Assembly (NCBI RefSeq): GCF_001949145.1
Contig: NW_019091396.1
Location: forward strand, 1,884,992 to 1,948,991
Reading direction: 5' to 3'
Length of the DNA stretch: 64,000 bases
From: Acanthaster planci
Lineage: Eukaryota > Echinodermata > Asteroidea > Valvatida > Acanthasteridae
A model generated the notes under the pieces. The model saw only the letters and a list, made by a program, of their open reading frames with translations. It had not been told where the DNA came from and did not search any database. Below, piece by piece: positions 34,204 to 63,889 of the stretch (its first letter is position 1; every line of letters starts with the position of its first letter). A program made the position numbers and the translations under genes.

Positions 34204-37200
34204 ATGTTTCGCCTACTGCGGACTGTCAACCATGTGGACGTTGCCACAACTTCCCGGATTCACAAGCTGGTCACCACCCGCTCTAGGGGACTCAAAACAT
34301 CCCTCTTCCGCAGTGCTGAAGCAAAGGACCCACCCCCTGCACCCAAAGGGACCCCCTACAGCGAGTTGCGGATTGGTGTCCCAAAGGAGTCCTTCCCGAA
34401 TGAGAGGCGTGTAGCCTTGTCACCTGCCGCTGTGCAGGCTCTTACAAAGGGGGACGGCTTCAAAGTGGTTGTGGAAGATGGAGCTGGACTCTCGGCCAAC
34501 TTCCTCAACAAAGACTATGAAGAGGCGGGGGCCACCATCCAAGGGAGGAATGAGGCATTTGCCTCGGACATTGTGCTGAAGGTCCGGGCCCCAGCCATGG
34601 AAGAGGTGGACCTTCTTGCCGAGCGGAAGAATCTCTTCAGCTTCCTGTACCCGGCCCAGAACAAGGAGCTCCTGGACAAACTGGCTGCCCGGAATTCCAC
34701 AGTGTTCGCCATGGACTGTGTGCCCCGCATCAGCAGAGCCCAGGTCTTTGATGCACTAAGCTCCATGGCTAACATTGCCGGCTACAAGGCCGTGGTTGAG
34801 GCTGCCAACAACTTTGGCAGGTTCTTCACCGGCCAGATCACGGCCGCAGGGAAAGTACCGCCAGCCAAGGTGCTGGTCATCGGGGGGGGTGTAGCTGGTC
34901 TGGCCGCCATGGGGACAGCGAAGAGCATGGGGGCAATTGTCAGAGGCTTTGATACCCGTGCAGCTGTCAAAGAACAAGTACAGTCCCTTGGTAAGTACAG
35001 GTGAGGCGTACCTCATGTAAAAGTAGTGGTAATGGTGCCCAGTTGACCATCATCTCTGAATTTGTTCGTGTTCATACTTACAGGAGGAAAAATGTACACA
35101 TCAAATAGAGGTTTTAAAACCTACTGGTAACCCCGAAACATTTCGTACTGAATGCTGATGCCTTGATCTTTTGTAATCAGGAAATGATCTCAAAATTCAT
35201 TTTACAACCTCATTTCTATGAAAACTGAATTTTTGTTTGTCCAAAAGGAAACTCAAATATTTTGAATTGATTGAAACAACGTACTGCTTCAAAAATTAGA
35301 ATGTAGTCAGAATTATCTCTTAAAATAAATGAACGTGTTATTGACTAAATGGGTATCCCCTTTAAGGAATAAGTTTTTTTTTTTTTTTGTTGTTGTTGTT
35401 AATCGTGCCATGTTTTCAGGAAAATTTTTTAGTACATGTACAAATTATCTGAAGTGTCATTGAATGCATTGACCATCAGGTGCGGAGTTCTTGGAGCTGG
35501 ACTTCGAAGAATCTGGCGAGGGTGTTGGGGGCTATGCCAAGGAGATGTCGCCCGAGTTCATCGCCGCAGAGATGGCCCTCTTCGCTAAGCAATGTAAAGA
35601 GGTTGACATAGTTATCACTACTGCCCTGATCCCAGGCAAGAAGGCGCCCGTGCTCATCACCAAGGAGATGATTGAGTCAATGAAGGAAGGCTCCGTTGTG
35701 GTGGATCTGGCATCCGAGGCAGGCGGCAACATTGAGACCACCAAGCCAGGGGAGCTGTACAAGTACAAAGGGGTCACTCATGTAGGCTACACAGATCTAC
35801 CCAGTAGGCTACCCACCCAGTCCAGCACTTTATATGCTAATAATATCAGTAAATTGTTGATGTCCATGGGGGAGAAGAAGCACTTTGATATCGACCTGGA
35901 GGATGAGGTGGTGAGGGGCTCCATTATTCTGCACGAGGGCCAGATGATGTGGCCCCCTCCAGCCCCAAAAGAAGTCCCAACCCAGCCTGCACCAGTCGCT
36001 CAAGCCGCTGCCAAGAAAGAGCTGGCAGAGGTTCCAGTTAATCCCTTCACTGAGACTCTGAAGAGCTCCCTGATGTACACTCTGGGGCTGAGTGCACTGC
36101 ATGGCATAGGGGTGCTGTCGCCCGGCGCCGCCTTCAACACCATGCTGACCACATTCAGTCTGGCTGGTATCGTTGGCTACCACACTGTCTGGGGTGTGAC
36201 ACCAGCGTTGCACTCTCCTCTGATGTCAGTCACCAACGCCATCTCTGGCATCACTGCAGTTGGCGGGCTACTGTGTATGAGTGGGGGTTACTTGCCAGAC
36301 TCCTTCCCTGGCACTCTGGCAGCCGTGGCTGCTTTCATTTCCTCCATCAACATCTTTGGCGGCTTCCTCGTCACCCAGAGGATGTTAGATATGTTCCGTC
36401 GCCCTGGTGACCCGCCAGAGTACAACTACCTCTACGCCATCCCAACTGTGGCTGCCATCGGCACATACCTGGCGGGTCACCTCTCCGGATATGACATACA
36501 GAACATTGGCTACCTTGCTGGCTCCCTGTGCTGCGTCGGGGCACTGAGTGGCCTGGCCTCTCAGACAACTTGCCGTGTCGGCAACGCCTTGGGTATCGCT
36601 GGCGTGTCTACTGGTATGGTCGCAACATTGGCTGCGTTGAAGGCCTCCCCAGAGCTGTACACGCAGATGGCGGCATGCATTGGTGTAGGGGGCGTGATTG
36701 GGTCCATCATTGCCAAGCGCATGGCCATCACGGATCTGCCTCAGCTGGTTGCCGCTTTCCATAGCTTTGTCGGTTTGGCAGCCGTCTTGACCTGCATTGC
36801 CACGTACATGGATGAGGCAGCCCACTTTGCCCTTGACCCCTCCACAGCTGCCATGACCAAGCTGTTCTTGTTCTTGGGCACGTACATTGGTGGAGTGACC
36901 TTCACTGGTTCCCTGGTTGCGTACGGCAAGCTGCAAGGTATTCTGAAGTCTGATCCCCTCCTCTTGCCTGGGCGTAATGCCCTAAATGCCGGCATGCTGC
37001 TGGCTAATGTTGGAGCCCTGGGTTACTACCTCACCAACCCAGGTTACGCAGCTGATCTCAGCTGTCTGACGGCTACCAGTGTTCTCTCCTCGATCATGGG
37101 TGTGACCCTGACAGCGGCCATTGGAGGGGCAGATATGCCTGTGGTCATCACTGTCCTCAACAGCTACAGTGGCTGGGCGCTGTGCGCAGAAGGCTTCATG

Positions 37201-37908
37201 CTGAACAACAACCTCATGACCGTGGTGGGTGCTCTGATTGGCTCGTCTGGTGCCATCCTGTCCTACATCATGTGCAAGGCCATGAATCGATCCCTGCCCA
37301 ATGTCATCTTCGGGGGCTACGGCACCGTGTCCACTGGTGGGGGCAAGCCCATGGAAATCACAGGCACCCACACAGAAATCAATGATGACACCGCCGTGGA
37401 CATGATTGTCAATTCAAACAACATCATCATCACACCGGGCTACGGTCTCTGTGTGGCCAAGGCCCAGTACCCCATCGCCGAATTGGTGGACCTGCTCCGC
37501 AAGAAGGGCAAGAACGTCCGCTTTGGCATCCACCCAGTGGCTGGCCGCATGCCTGGCCAACTGAACGTGCTTCTGGCTGAGGCAGGCGTACCCTATGACG
37601 TGGTCCTGGAGATGGATGAGATCAACGATGACTTCCCTGAGACCGACCTCGTCCTCGTCATCGGTGCCAACGACACTGTCAATTCGGCAGCTGAGGAGGA
37701 TCCCAACTCCATCATCGCAGGAATGCCTGTCCTGAGGGTCTGGTCCTCGTCAAATGTCATTGTCATGAAGCGCACCCTTGGTGTTGGTTATGCGGCAGTT
37801 GACAACCCCATCTTCTATAAGGAAAACACATCCATGTTGCTGGGTGATGCCAAGAAAAGTTGTGATGCACTGCTGAGCAAGGTTATAGCATACTATGGCA
37901 CTAATTGA
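34204..37908 (+). CDS. NNT: NAD(P) transhydrogenase, proton-translocating, mitochondrial, complete
   Basis: Inner-membrane enzyme that uses the proton gradient to pass hydride from NADH to NADP+, making matrix NADPH. Coding exons are 34204-34990 and 35480-37908 (TGA at 37906-37908), phase 1 at the junction, 1071 residues (human 1086). The ATG has good context (GGCACCATG). Residues 1 to about 50 are a basic transit peptide. Domain I (NAD binding) begins at RIGVPKE (about 56), with VIGGGVAG at 225-232 and [14 protein letters not shown] in the second exon. The membrane domain runs from about 452 and includes [10 protein letters not shown]; its His690 matches the proton-path histidine of bacterial PntB. 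Domain III (NADP binding) has [12 protein letters not shown] from about 916, [28 protein letters not shown] and [16 protein letters not shown]. Animal NNT is a single-chain fusion of the bacterial subunits, as here. Only one coding intron (489 bp) is present, whereas vertebrate genes have about twenty. It lies divergently next to IDH2. Confidence 0.98.
35374..35401 (+). repeat. Poly-T / (TTG)n simple repeat in the NNT intron
   Basis: A T-run is followed by four to five GTT units, about 80 bp upstream of the second coding exon. Confidence 0.9.
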
Positions 37909-38271
37909 TTAGCTAGCAATTTGAAACAAAATGCTTATCCATTTAGAATTAATCATGTTCAGAGTGAACTTTACGACAAGTACCTTTGATAGAAATTTAC
38001 CAGATGAAGTGCCATTTTGGCCTAAACTATTAAGACCAAAGCAGTTTAAAGCTTCATATTTTTAATGATAACAGTTCATGTTATGCAAGATTTTGTTTCT
38101 GCATGTAGTACATGTACATGTAATTCCCTTAAACCTGTGCATTCAAAAGAGCTTCACTCAAAATGCTCTCACTTTGACGGAGTCCTAGCCATTTCGTCAG
38201 AATTTACCCCTTTGGGGCTAATTTCATGGAGCCACTAAACAGCCATGCATTTGCTAAACACAGCAAAGACC

Positions 38272-38440
38272 TTTCAAGATGTATTTGTGTGTTAGGGAGA
38301 TGTTAATTTATTTAATGGGGTTTGCCCTTACCCACCCGTGTAAGCTGGTGACTTTTTTCACAAGCTCTCGGACAAGCACTGAGCATACAGTGTTTATTAA
38401 TAATATGTATGTTGGGTAAGGGCAAACCCCGTTATATATA
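38272..38440. mobile_element. Palindromic tail-only copy of family B (copy D)
   Basis: The left half carries TTTCAAGATGTATTTGTG, GAGATGTTAATTTA and GGGGTTTGCCCTTACCC. The right half carries CACAAGCTCTCGGACAAGCA, CTGAGCATACAGTGTTTATT and GTTGGGTAAGGGCAAACCCC. No tRNA-like head is present. It is shorter than copy B because the left arm lost its inner part, and it lies within the likely NNT 3' untranslated region. Confidence 0.7.
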
Positions 38441-40108
38441 TTAGAAAAGACCTGATTAGCATAATCTTCATGTAAGTAAAAACCAGCATACTGACTTAAT
38501 TTAAGCTGTATGTGCATTGGGCTTGCGAATAATTCTGTGCTGATATATTTGTTTTATACTCGGTAGCTTTGCTGCTCAGTGAAGTTAAATGCCAAGGAGC
38601 TCGATGAAGTTGTGGGGGGGTTGAAAAACTTCTGGCAAAGGTAAAAAGGAAAGAGTGGTTGGAAGGGATAATGTCTTCATGAGCCCAGCTGACAATTAAT
38701 CGCAGAGACCACCACTTTAAAGCCACTGGCCTAGCCGTGAGATCTGAAGCGCAGGATTTGCTTTTTTGTAATTATGGGTAGCTCAAGATTTGACCCCGTG
38801 TTATTCAGTACGATGAGCTGTGGAAGCAGGCGTGTAATGATATTCAAGCCAGTTATCTCCCATCGACAATACTGTTAGAATTTTTCTCATGTCCAAGGCA
38901 CTTTGTAATTTACCATTTCGGCTTTATTCTTGGGGATTCACAGAGTTGTGTTTTGTTAGCCAGTCAGTGATGTGCAGGAGAAGAAATGATGATCCACTTT
39001 CAGTCGACATCGTGAATCCAATTCAGAAACTTGAATTAAAAGTTTGTGTGTTTTTTTGTCTATTTTCCTCCTTTCTGTGCACTTTTTTTTGGTTTAAATT
39101 CACACTTTAAATTGTTTGAAATTCTTGAGAGTATAAAGAATATTAAGAATATTAAAAGTAATAATAAATATTAAGAATGAAGATTCATTCAGTTGATTCG
39201 CCATGAAATTGTTTGAACTCAGATTCATAGTTTTTCATACATTATTGTATCAGTCAGTGTTCATTGATGCTGTTGCTTTTAATCAGTGTTCTTCTAAAAT
39301 CCTTTTCTGCAGGGGGGGTTCAACACCATGATTTTTATGATTTTTATGGTTTATTTGTCTTGTTTGAATATGTTAACATGTAGTTGATTGACTACTGTTT
39401 ATATTTATCTTTTTCGGTTTAATTTTGAAGACATTTGACTAGTTTGGTTAAGTTCATTTGAATGACAACTGTTAATTTTTGTCATTTTTGTAAGCGATTC
39501 ATATGTGCTTACTGAAGAAAGCCTTTCCTCTTCTCTTTAATAACCAATGATCTGTAATATAAATGCAATTAGCATCTGGGTGCATCATGTTTTGTACCCG
39601 TTTACTTGTTATTGATCAACGAAACCTATAGAAAATACTTGTGGAATCTTAGTTAAAACAGGCACTGTCACAAGTTGAAAACTTACGGTCACAATTGCAA
39701 ATTGATTTGTGAATATATTTTGCAGGATTTTTTCGTGGGGCTTTATATTTGTTCTGATTTTATTCTCATCTTTTTGTGGAGTTTCCGTCATGATCTGAGA
39801 AAAAAATTCATGCATAATGACATCAACACAGTAATTCTGATGTAAATTGTGTATTCAGACGAGCAATGCAGCAAAAATTTTCATTGTCAGTATTTTCAGT
39901 ATGCACACAAGACTGTTATTAGAAATAACTTGGTATTTCATTGGTAACTTAAGAGCACACTGTATGGATGTCCACTGGAGAACCTTAATTTGACACATAA
40001 AACTCACCGGACTTTCACTCACGGAATTGGCGCATGCTAAAAGCTGTCAACGTACATAAATATCTTTGCTCGGGATATGGAGGTTGCTGTGGTTTGTTTT
40101 TAACTCTG

Positions 40109-40114
40109 AATAAA
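40109..40114 (+). terminator. Candidate polyadenylation signal for NNT
   Basis: Canonical AATAAA with a downstream GT-rich element. Confidence 0.5.
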
Positions 40115-40815
40115 TGTAACCCAGTAACAAATTGTGTCTCTGTGTTTGGGCATTAATCTCGTGGTCCTGTTCACCTACTGTCCCTCAAGAACAAGAACTA
40201 ATGATGAAGAAGATTAGGATCAAACTTGTTAAAAATTGGAGGAAAATTAACCATTAAAAAATTTGACTAGTTTTGAAGCTTTTTTTCAAGCTGACTGCGG
40301 CATGGCTTTTGATTTTTTATTTCTAGTTAATTTGGTGATGGCTTTCAGATGTGGCAAGAAAATGCATGGTTTAACCCGGAACATAAGGCCTTGAGGTATT
40401 CCTACACGTGGGCTACCTGGTATTAAAGGTTGCAATGTGATGGATTTTGGGAACAGATGTTGGTGAAAACACTTTTTTGTAACTTCATGGCAAACTCTCT
40501 AATTTCATTGCACAATTTTGTAGTATGTGAGACATGAACTCCCTCACTAAGTTGCAACATCTTCAAAAATTTTCCAGATGTGTGTGATCGAGAGTGTTTG
40601 CGTGATGCCCGTAACTCAAATTTAAAACTTCTTTATTTTTCCGCTACGCATGGTACTGCATAGGGAAGTATGTGTAACATACATGTGCCCTATGTGTTTC
40701 CAGAACCGATCAAAACAATGGCTGCGACAGGAAATCTCAGCTGAATTGTTAAGTCGGCAATATGCCGTCTTCTGACACATTCCGCTATTAAGCAGTTGCG
40801 TCTGAAGAGACAGCT

Positions 40816-41090
40816 NNNNNNNNNNNNNNNNNNNNNNNNNNNNNNNNNNNNNNNNNNNNNNNNNNNNNNNNNNNNNNNNNNNNNNNNNNNNNNNNNNNNN
40901 NNNNNNNNNNNNNNNNNNNNNNNNNNNNNNNNNNNNNNNNNNNNNNNNNNNNNNNNNNNNNNNNNNNNNNNNNNNNNNNNNNNNNNNNNNNNNNNNNNNN
41001 NNNNNNNNNNNNNNNNNNNNNNNNNNNNNNNNNNNNNNNNNNNNNNNNNNNNNNNNNNNNNNNNNNNNNNNNNNNNNNNNNNNNNNNNNN
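40816..41090. other. Assembly gap (275 N)
   Basis: The run of N interrupts the region between NNT and RNF113. The missing first coding exon of RNF113 could lie in this gap, although it could also be a short exon that I missed between 41091 and 44843. Confidence 0.99.
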
Positions 41091-41137
41091 GCAGGTAGCC
41101 TAGCTCGGCCAACCAGGGCCAGGGGGCTTCCTGATCC

Positions 41138-41450
41138 GGTCATGCTATTTAGCGTCAACAAGCGTCAACACATACAACCAGCGTCAACAAAGCATCAACA
41201 TCTTGAAAATACCCCCTAAGGGTTTAAAAGTAATTTCATCTAAATTGAAAAACTCTAAAAATGTCTAAGACCTGCCAGTGCCACTGTGTAAAAGAAACCC
41301 TGAATTCACTTCCAGATTCACACAGAAACACGGAACTTTTTCGCGATGTATGGCGGCCGCCATCTTTCATTACTTGTATCAAAATGCTTGCAATTTAGTT
41401 GACACTTTATTGGCGCTCGTTGACGCTTGTTGACGCTAATTAGCATGACC
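41138..41450. mobile_element. 313-bp element with about 31-bp terminal inverted repeats
   Basis: The left end GGTCATGCTATTTAGCGTCA plus ACAAGCGTCAAC is matched in reverse complement by the right end (GTTGACGCTTGTTGACGCTA, ATTAGCATGACC) with one mismatch. Direct GCGTCAACA units repeat inside the left arm. The interior of about 250 bp has no coding frame. No clear target duplication was found. This is a MITE-like non-autonomous DNA element. Confidence 0.75.
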
Positions 41451-44400
41451 CCCCTATCTGACCGTACAACGTTATGGAGGGAGTCCAGGGTATTAAAGGG
41501 TGCAAAATCGGGCGAAAAATTTTATAACTAAAGTTTCCAACACTTCTACCTTTTCCAAGGAGCCAATTTCACGTCTGTAACTCCTATGCATCCTTATCTC
41601 CACAGCTGGTTTGATAGGAAATTTGACACATCACAATCAACATGACCAAAGACAAAAACAGGAAAATAAAGTTGGACCTAATGTTATTTCTTGCCATCGT
41701 TGTGGACTGTTTTCAGCTGTTCTCAAGTGCAGCAGTTTGTACGACATGTTCTGACTGGAACCAGCAAAACTGAAGTGTAACCAAATCCACTCATTTCGAA
41801 ACGCTCACATTAAAGCACGTACCACGCAATGTGGTTCTCAGCCTTGAGTACCATTGATCTCCATGCCGACACAACATCGGGCCGGGGGCAAGGCTGTGGC
41901 TTGCGTTGGTAACGGTTGGTTACCAGCATGCAAGCTGAGTCTCCTATGGTCAGTACGGGAAAGCTAAAATTCATAATTTGTACAAATCCTGGCCTTTTTT
42001 TAGCATGTACCGGTTCTACATGTATGTGTTAACAGGTGAACTTAAAATAAACTGACAAAAGGTGTCCACAAAATTCGATAGAAGTTAAGGGACTCCCAGC
42101 AGTTCGGTGTCCAGCAAGGCTTTGGCACATTTTTCTATTCTAGAAATTTACTCATATCTGTTGATTTGTCCCATTTTTGAAGTTTTAAAAGAAAAATACA
42201 TTGTTTCTTAGAGATGGAGAACTTTTCCTGAACGCGCTGGCACAGACAAGTGTTTTCTTTAATAAACGAGACTTATATGAGAGTCAATAACGGTGATGAT
42301 CAATCATGATCTCTTGGGCATGAATTTAAAAACGAAAAATCATCTATTTTTAGATTATTGAGTATTTTGAAATTGCACACTGTTTAGGATCCTTTGTCCG
42401 ATAACCAGACACAGCTCCAGCATGACCATAAATGTCAACCTCCCAAGCCAAGGAATTTTAAGCTCACTTACGTAACTGTTTGGCGACATTTCTTCACTGG
42501 TGAAAAACATTGACAAGAATATCGGAAGGCACTTATGATTACAGAGGACCCCAACAACTACATAGTACACATGAATTAGAGTTTCCAACTGTTGAAGTAG
42601 GCCTATGTGAGGCTGAGGATTTTAAGAGAGCGTCTCCCCGAACCCCTCCCCAAAACACGTAAGATTATGAATTAGATTTTTTAGAACTTCGTCACAGTCT
42701 AGCTATCTGTCCATTGCTCTAAAATGTAACTCGTCACTGCCAATGACCATTTCAGTCTGCTTATTGTATGTTTAGTTTACGAATAAAAAGGAAAGGCTGA
42801 TCAACAGCACGATTTGTGTGTGATCTCTACTTACTGCACGTGCGCGCCAATACGCCTCTGCACACTGTGTTCCCTTGCCTGTTCTTCATGATCATCATGC
42901 CAGCAATGCAATCGTCTGTTTTTATTCCTCAATTATCAAGATAGGTAACTCTTTCATTTTAATAAAAATCAGATCTTTACAAGATTGTGTATTTATACAT
43001 CTTCAGTCAATAAAAATCTACGAACAAATTAAACATGTTAAACACTTCAAGGAAAGATCGTTTATGAATTTATTCCCACACAGAAACCCTGCCTAAAGCC
43101 TGCTACAATAAACGAGGTTATTCTTATAAAATAGCAGGTTGTGTCGCAAATTTATGTTTATAAACCAAACCAATGGGGGGTTAATTGGTCAGTTTGAAGC
43201 CCCTGATCCAACAAAAAGGGACTGCAATTTTGATATCAGTTCGACGGCAGGCGGGTTAAAGCCGGGTACCAGTCATGGCCTCCATGTAGCAGGCATGCAA
43301 CAGACCTTCACTACAAATCGCACACACGTAGTGCGTGCACGTAGCTCGGATTCCTGTACATGCGTGCACTTTACAACTCAAGAACGGATGAATTACGTCT
43401 ACAAATGTAATGTTATCTCTCACTTATTTTCCTCAATTTTGCAGTCCATGGTTCGTTCTAAAATTCCTAAACCCCCGGACGGATAGATAAGGCCACAAAG
43501 AACTTGTAAATATGAAAAATTAGTTCCTTCAACAAGGTAAACCAAGAATAAACTAGAACCCACTTTGTGGTCGTTTTGTACACAACTTTTATACCCTGGA
43601 CGTCAGTCGTAATGAAATGAAGACAACGTCTAACCTGGGCTAGCAGGTAGCCTAGCTGTACCTAGGTCCAGAACTGTTAGGTTTATACAAACCTTACAGG
43701 TGGTAACGAAATATCATCATATCCTACATGGTGCTACTTCAGTTTGTGTGAAATTTCTATGCCGTTACACCGTGGTCAGGTGGATGTTGCATGGTGTGGG
43801 TAAGGGAAATGATGGTAAATTTCACCCTTATTATGGTATAATGAAAATGAACCCCCATCCCATACCGAACCGTATCCCGGGAGACCTCATGAAATTATGG
43901 GGGAAAATCAGTGTAGGGGCAGAGAAATTCTATGCAAACCGAAGTACATTGTAACACCATGTCGGATATGCACCGTGTACATTGCTGTCTTGTATAAACC
44001 TTACTGTTCTGGACGTAGGGGCAAACTTGCCTTTACTTTGTACAGGGATTTGTGTGTTCTCCCTCATTGTTTGCAGCCACTTGATGAAAATAACTGAAAA
44101 CTTTGCTGTAGAGTGTGGGAGATATTCATATTGCATAAACAGTGAAATTTCAGGCTTAGGCCTATTAGTGTTTACAAAGGTTAAGACGTGAAAGAGTTCA
44201 ATAGGCCTAATTCAGATTTTCCCCATTCTCGCGGTCGGGATGACATCGCTAAGTGTTGATTCTTCTCTCTGATCGGCCAATGGGTGGCTTTTCCATATTT
44301 CACAATCAAAATTCCAGTGGGCAAAAGGAGTGTTGTGGTCAGTGGGGAAAATCTAAATTAATGACTAAATTCTTAAAGGTTAACAGAAATTGAAAGCATT

Positions 44401-44843
44401 TAGTTCATACGAAGTATTTCAAAATAACAATAAATATGTAACCATTTCAAAAACAACATAAATCCAATGTTTACCCCAAAATGAATAAAAAGATCCTGCG
44501 TTTCCCCGCCCACAAAAAATCCCCTTTTGGCCATTCGCGCTCCCAGTCTGATTTGATTACGTCATCGCCAGAACGCCTACAGTGTACATTTCATGATTGC
44601 ACACAGTACATGCAGTATCGCACGCTTGCAATAGACCACGTTGTGTTCGATGTAGCTTGGCCCACAGGCCAACACTGTCTTGGTTCAAGGTAGAAATTAA
44701 TAGACACATACCTATCATGCATTTCTTGAACCGACATCAAACATAACATAGTCTATCCTGTCTATTACAAGGGGACTTTATGGTCAATTTCACAAAACGA
44801 GAATACACTTTGTGAAATTGTGTGTTATCGTTATTTTGAACAG
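41451..44843. other. Stretch upstream of RNF113, no exon recognised
   Basis: I looked for an exon coding the N-terminal FLFKK-type motif expected of RNF113 and did not find one. Short open frames, such as those at 43139-43486 and 44481-44693, have no family resemblance. A CRE-like TTACGTCATC near 44556 could belong to a promoter. Confidence 0.4.
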
Positions 44844-50290
<5,447 letters not shown>

Positions 50291-51435
50291 CCCTTTTACT
50301 GTCATCACCAGACTTTGGAGCAATCTTTTTGGCAGTACTGGTGCTGTGATGCAGTTTAGCTGAGGAGGGTGTCATCTTTGCTACTTTCACCTAACTATAT
50401 GCGTTGTGTGCCAGACTGCCCCTGCACTCTTACTCACCCATGTGACCTTTACTTATATCCACCACCAAGGGCGTCATTCTGTTTTGAAAAGTGGGGGAAC
50501 ATAAACACATAACCCTGATAAGAACAAATGCGAGCGTGAAGCCTTGAGTTGCATGGGGTCCAGGCGCTGCTCAAGGGCTCTGGAAAATTTTGGATCACAG
50601 ATGCTTTGTGGTGTGATCCGAGACAATTTTTGGCTACTAATAATCACGTTTTTTAACAAATGCTTACACATTTTCATTTAGGTTTTGCAAAAAAGTGTGT
50701 GTGGGGGGGGGGGACAATTGACACTATCCCCTCCCACTTGGAAAAGTGGCGGGGGGGACATGTCCCCCGTCTTCCACTGATTGACACCTATGTGCAAGCA
50801 AGATTTGTTCCACATTGGTTTTTGCCCATTTTATGGACTGTGGGCCAGACGAAACAATGCCCACCCGTAAAGTCCTATCTACAGTTGCTGGACGTGGTCA
50901 AAACTGAAGTAGTAGTGTAACTGGGGTGACATTTCTGAAAGGGCATACAGAGATGGAAACATTTTTTTGAGATGCAGTTACGCCACTGATCTGAGGTGTG
51001 TATGCCCGCTCATATAAACAACAGAAAGCTGACACCTCGCAACCTTTTTGGTTCACATTCATTGATGTAAAGATCTCAGTGGCAAAATTTAACCTGAGTA
51101 GGAATCTTTTGCAGAGTAATGCAATGGTCAAAGATTGACACAATTTGCCATTTCGTTTTGGGATTCCCTATTTAAATTCTCATACTTTATAACTGCTACA
51201 GATAGCTGTTAAAATGAATGTTATACATGCACATTGTATATTTATGTACTATTGTAAAGGTTACTGGAGGAGGGGAATTCTTAAAATTGAGTTGGAAGAA
51301 AAATTGTAAATTTGTAAAAGAAAATAACTCCACAAAGCTGAGAATCAACACTGTTGTAGCAATACAGCAATGTCATTTTTTTTAATTAAGTGAGTTTATC
51401 ATTTGATATAAGAAAATCCATATGAATAAGAAAAT

Positions 51436-51441
51436 AATAAA
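51436..51441 (+). terminator. Candidate polyadenylation signal for RNF113
   Basis: AATAAA about 1.15 kb after the RNF113 stop codon, in AT-rich sequence, and before the TMEM245 start at 51854. Confidence 0.4.
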
Positions 51442-51853
51442 AGACCACTGAAAATAATCTTCATCAAAATCTGTCTTATTCTAAAAACATAGTCTTTATT
51501 TATCATTATCAGGGAGTTGGATTATCTTATTACAAGAGCCGTCAGAGGTGGTGTAAAAGACTCAGCCAGGGTAATTTGGAGAAATGGGTCACCCTTCCCA
51601 CCCTAGTTACAATTACTCTTTTCCCGGATTTCTTATTTGATTTCCTAATCCATTCCGAGTTCGCTGTTCCCATGCATAGAGCTGGCTGTTCCAAAGTTGT
51701 CTGATGAGTGACTGTTTTGTGTTTGAACGAAAATTTTCATGGAACAGCCGTAAACAGTTAGCATGGGGACTGCAAGTAATGCGGGAAAACCAAGAGCGAT
51801 TCGACGGGTACCAGACTCGGCATAATCGGGAATTTCGCCAGGGACTTCCAAAC
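51442..51853 (+). promoter_or_regulatory. Promoter and 5' leader of TMEM245, inferred
   Basis: Only about 400 bp separate the likely RNF113 3' end from the TMEM245 start codon, so its promoter should be here. No TATA box or other clear element stands out. Two in-frame upstream ATGs (51704 and 51779) would extend the protein, but the added residues are not like known TMEM245 N-termini. Confidence 0.4.

Positions 51854-63889
<12,036 letters not shown>

Larger units (their letters stand above)
37909..40140 (+). other. NNT 3' untranslated region, probable
   Basis: No other gene is seen here. The first convincing signal on the plus strand is AATAAA at 40109-40114, followed within about 25 bp by a GT-rich stretch (TTGTGTCTCTGTGTTTGGG) suited to cleavage, giving a 3' untranslated region of about 2.2 kb. 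It would contain the family B hairpin at 38272-38440. Confidence 0.5.

Noticed and set aside
36385-37371. Long antisense open frames opposite NNT
   Set aside because: They are mirror frames of a GC-rich coding exon; the plus strand is unmistakably NNT.
44481-44693. Candidate first exon of RNF113
   Set aside because: The 70-codon frame has no FLFKK-like motif and its phase and end do not give a sensible join to the exon at 44844.
51704-51853. Upstream in-frame ATGs for TMEM245
   Set aside because: The extra residues are unlike TMEM245 N-termini and the ATG at 51854 begins just before the conserved region, but I cannot exclude them from sequence alone.
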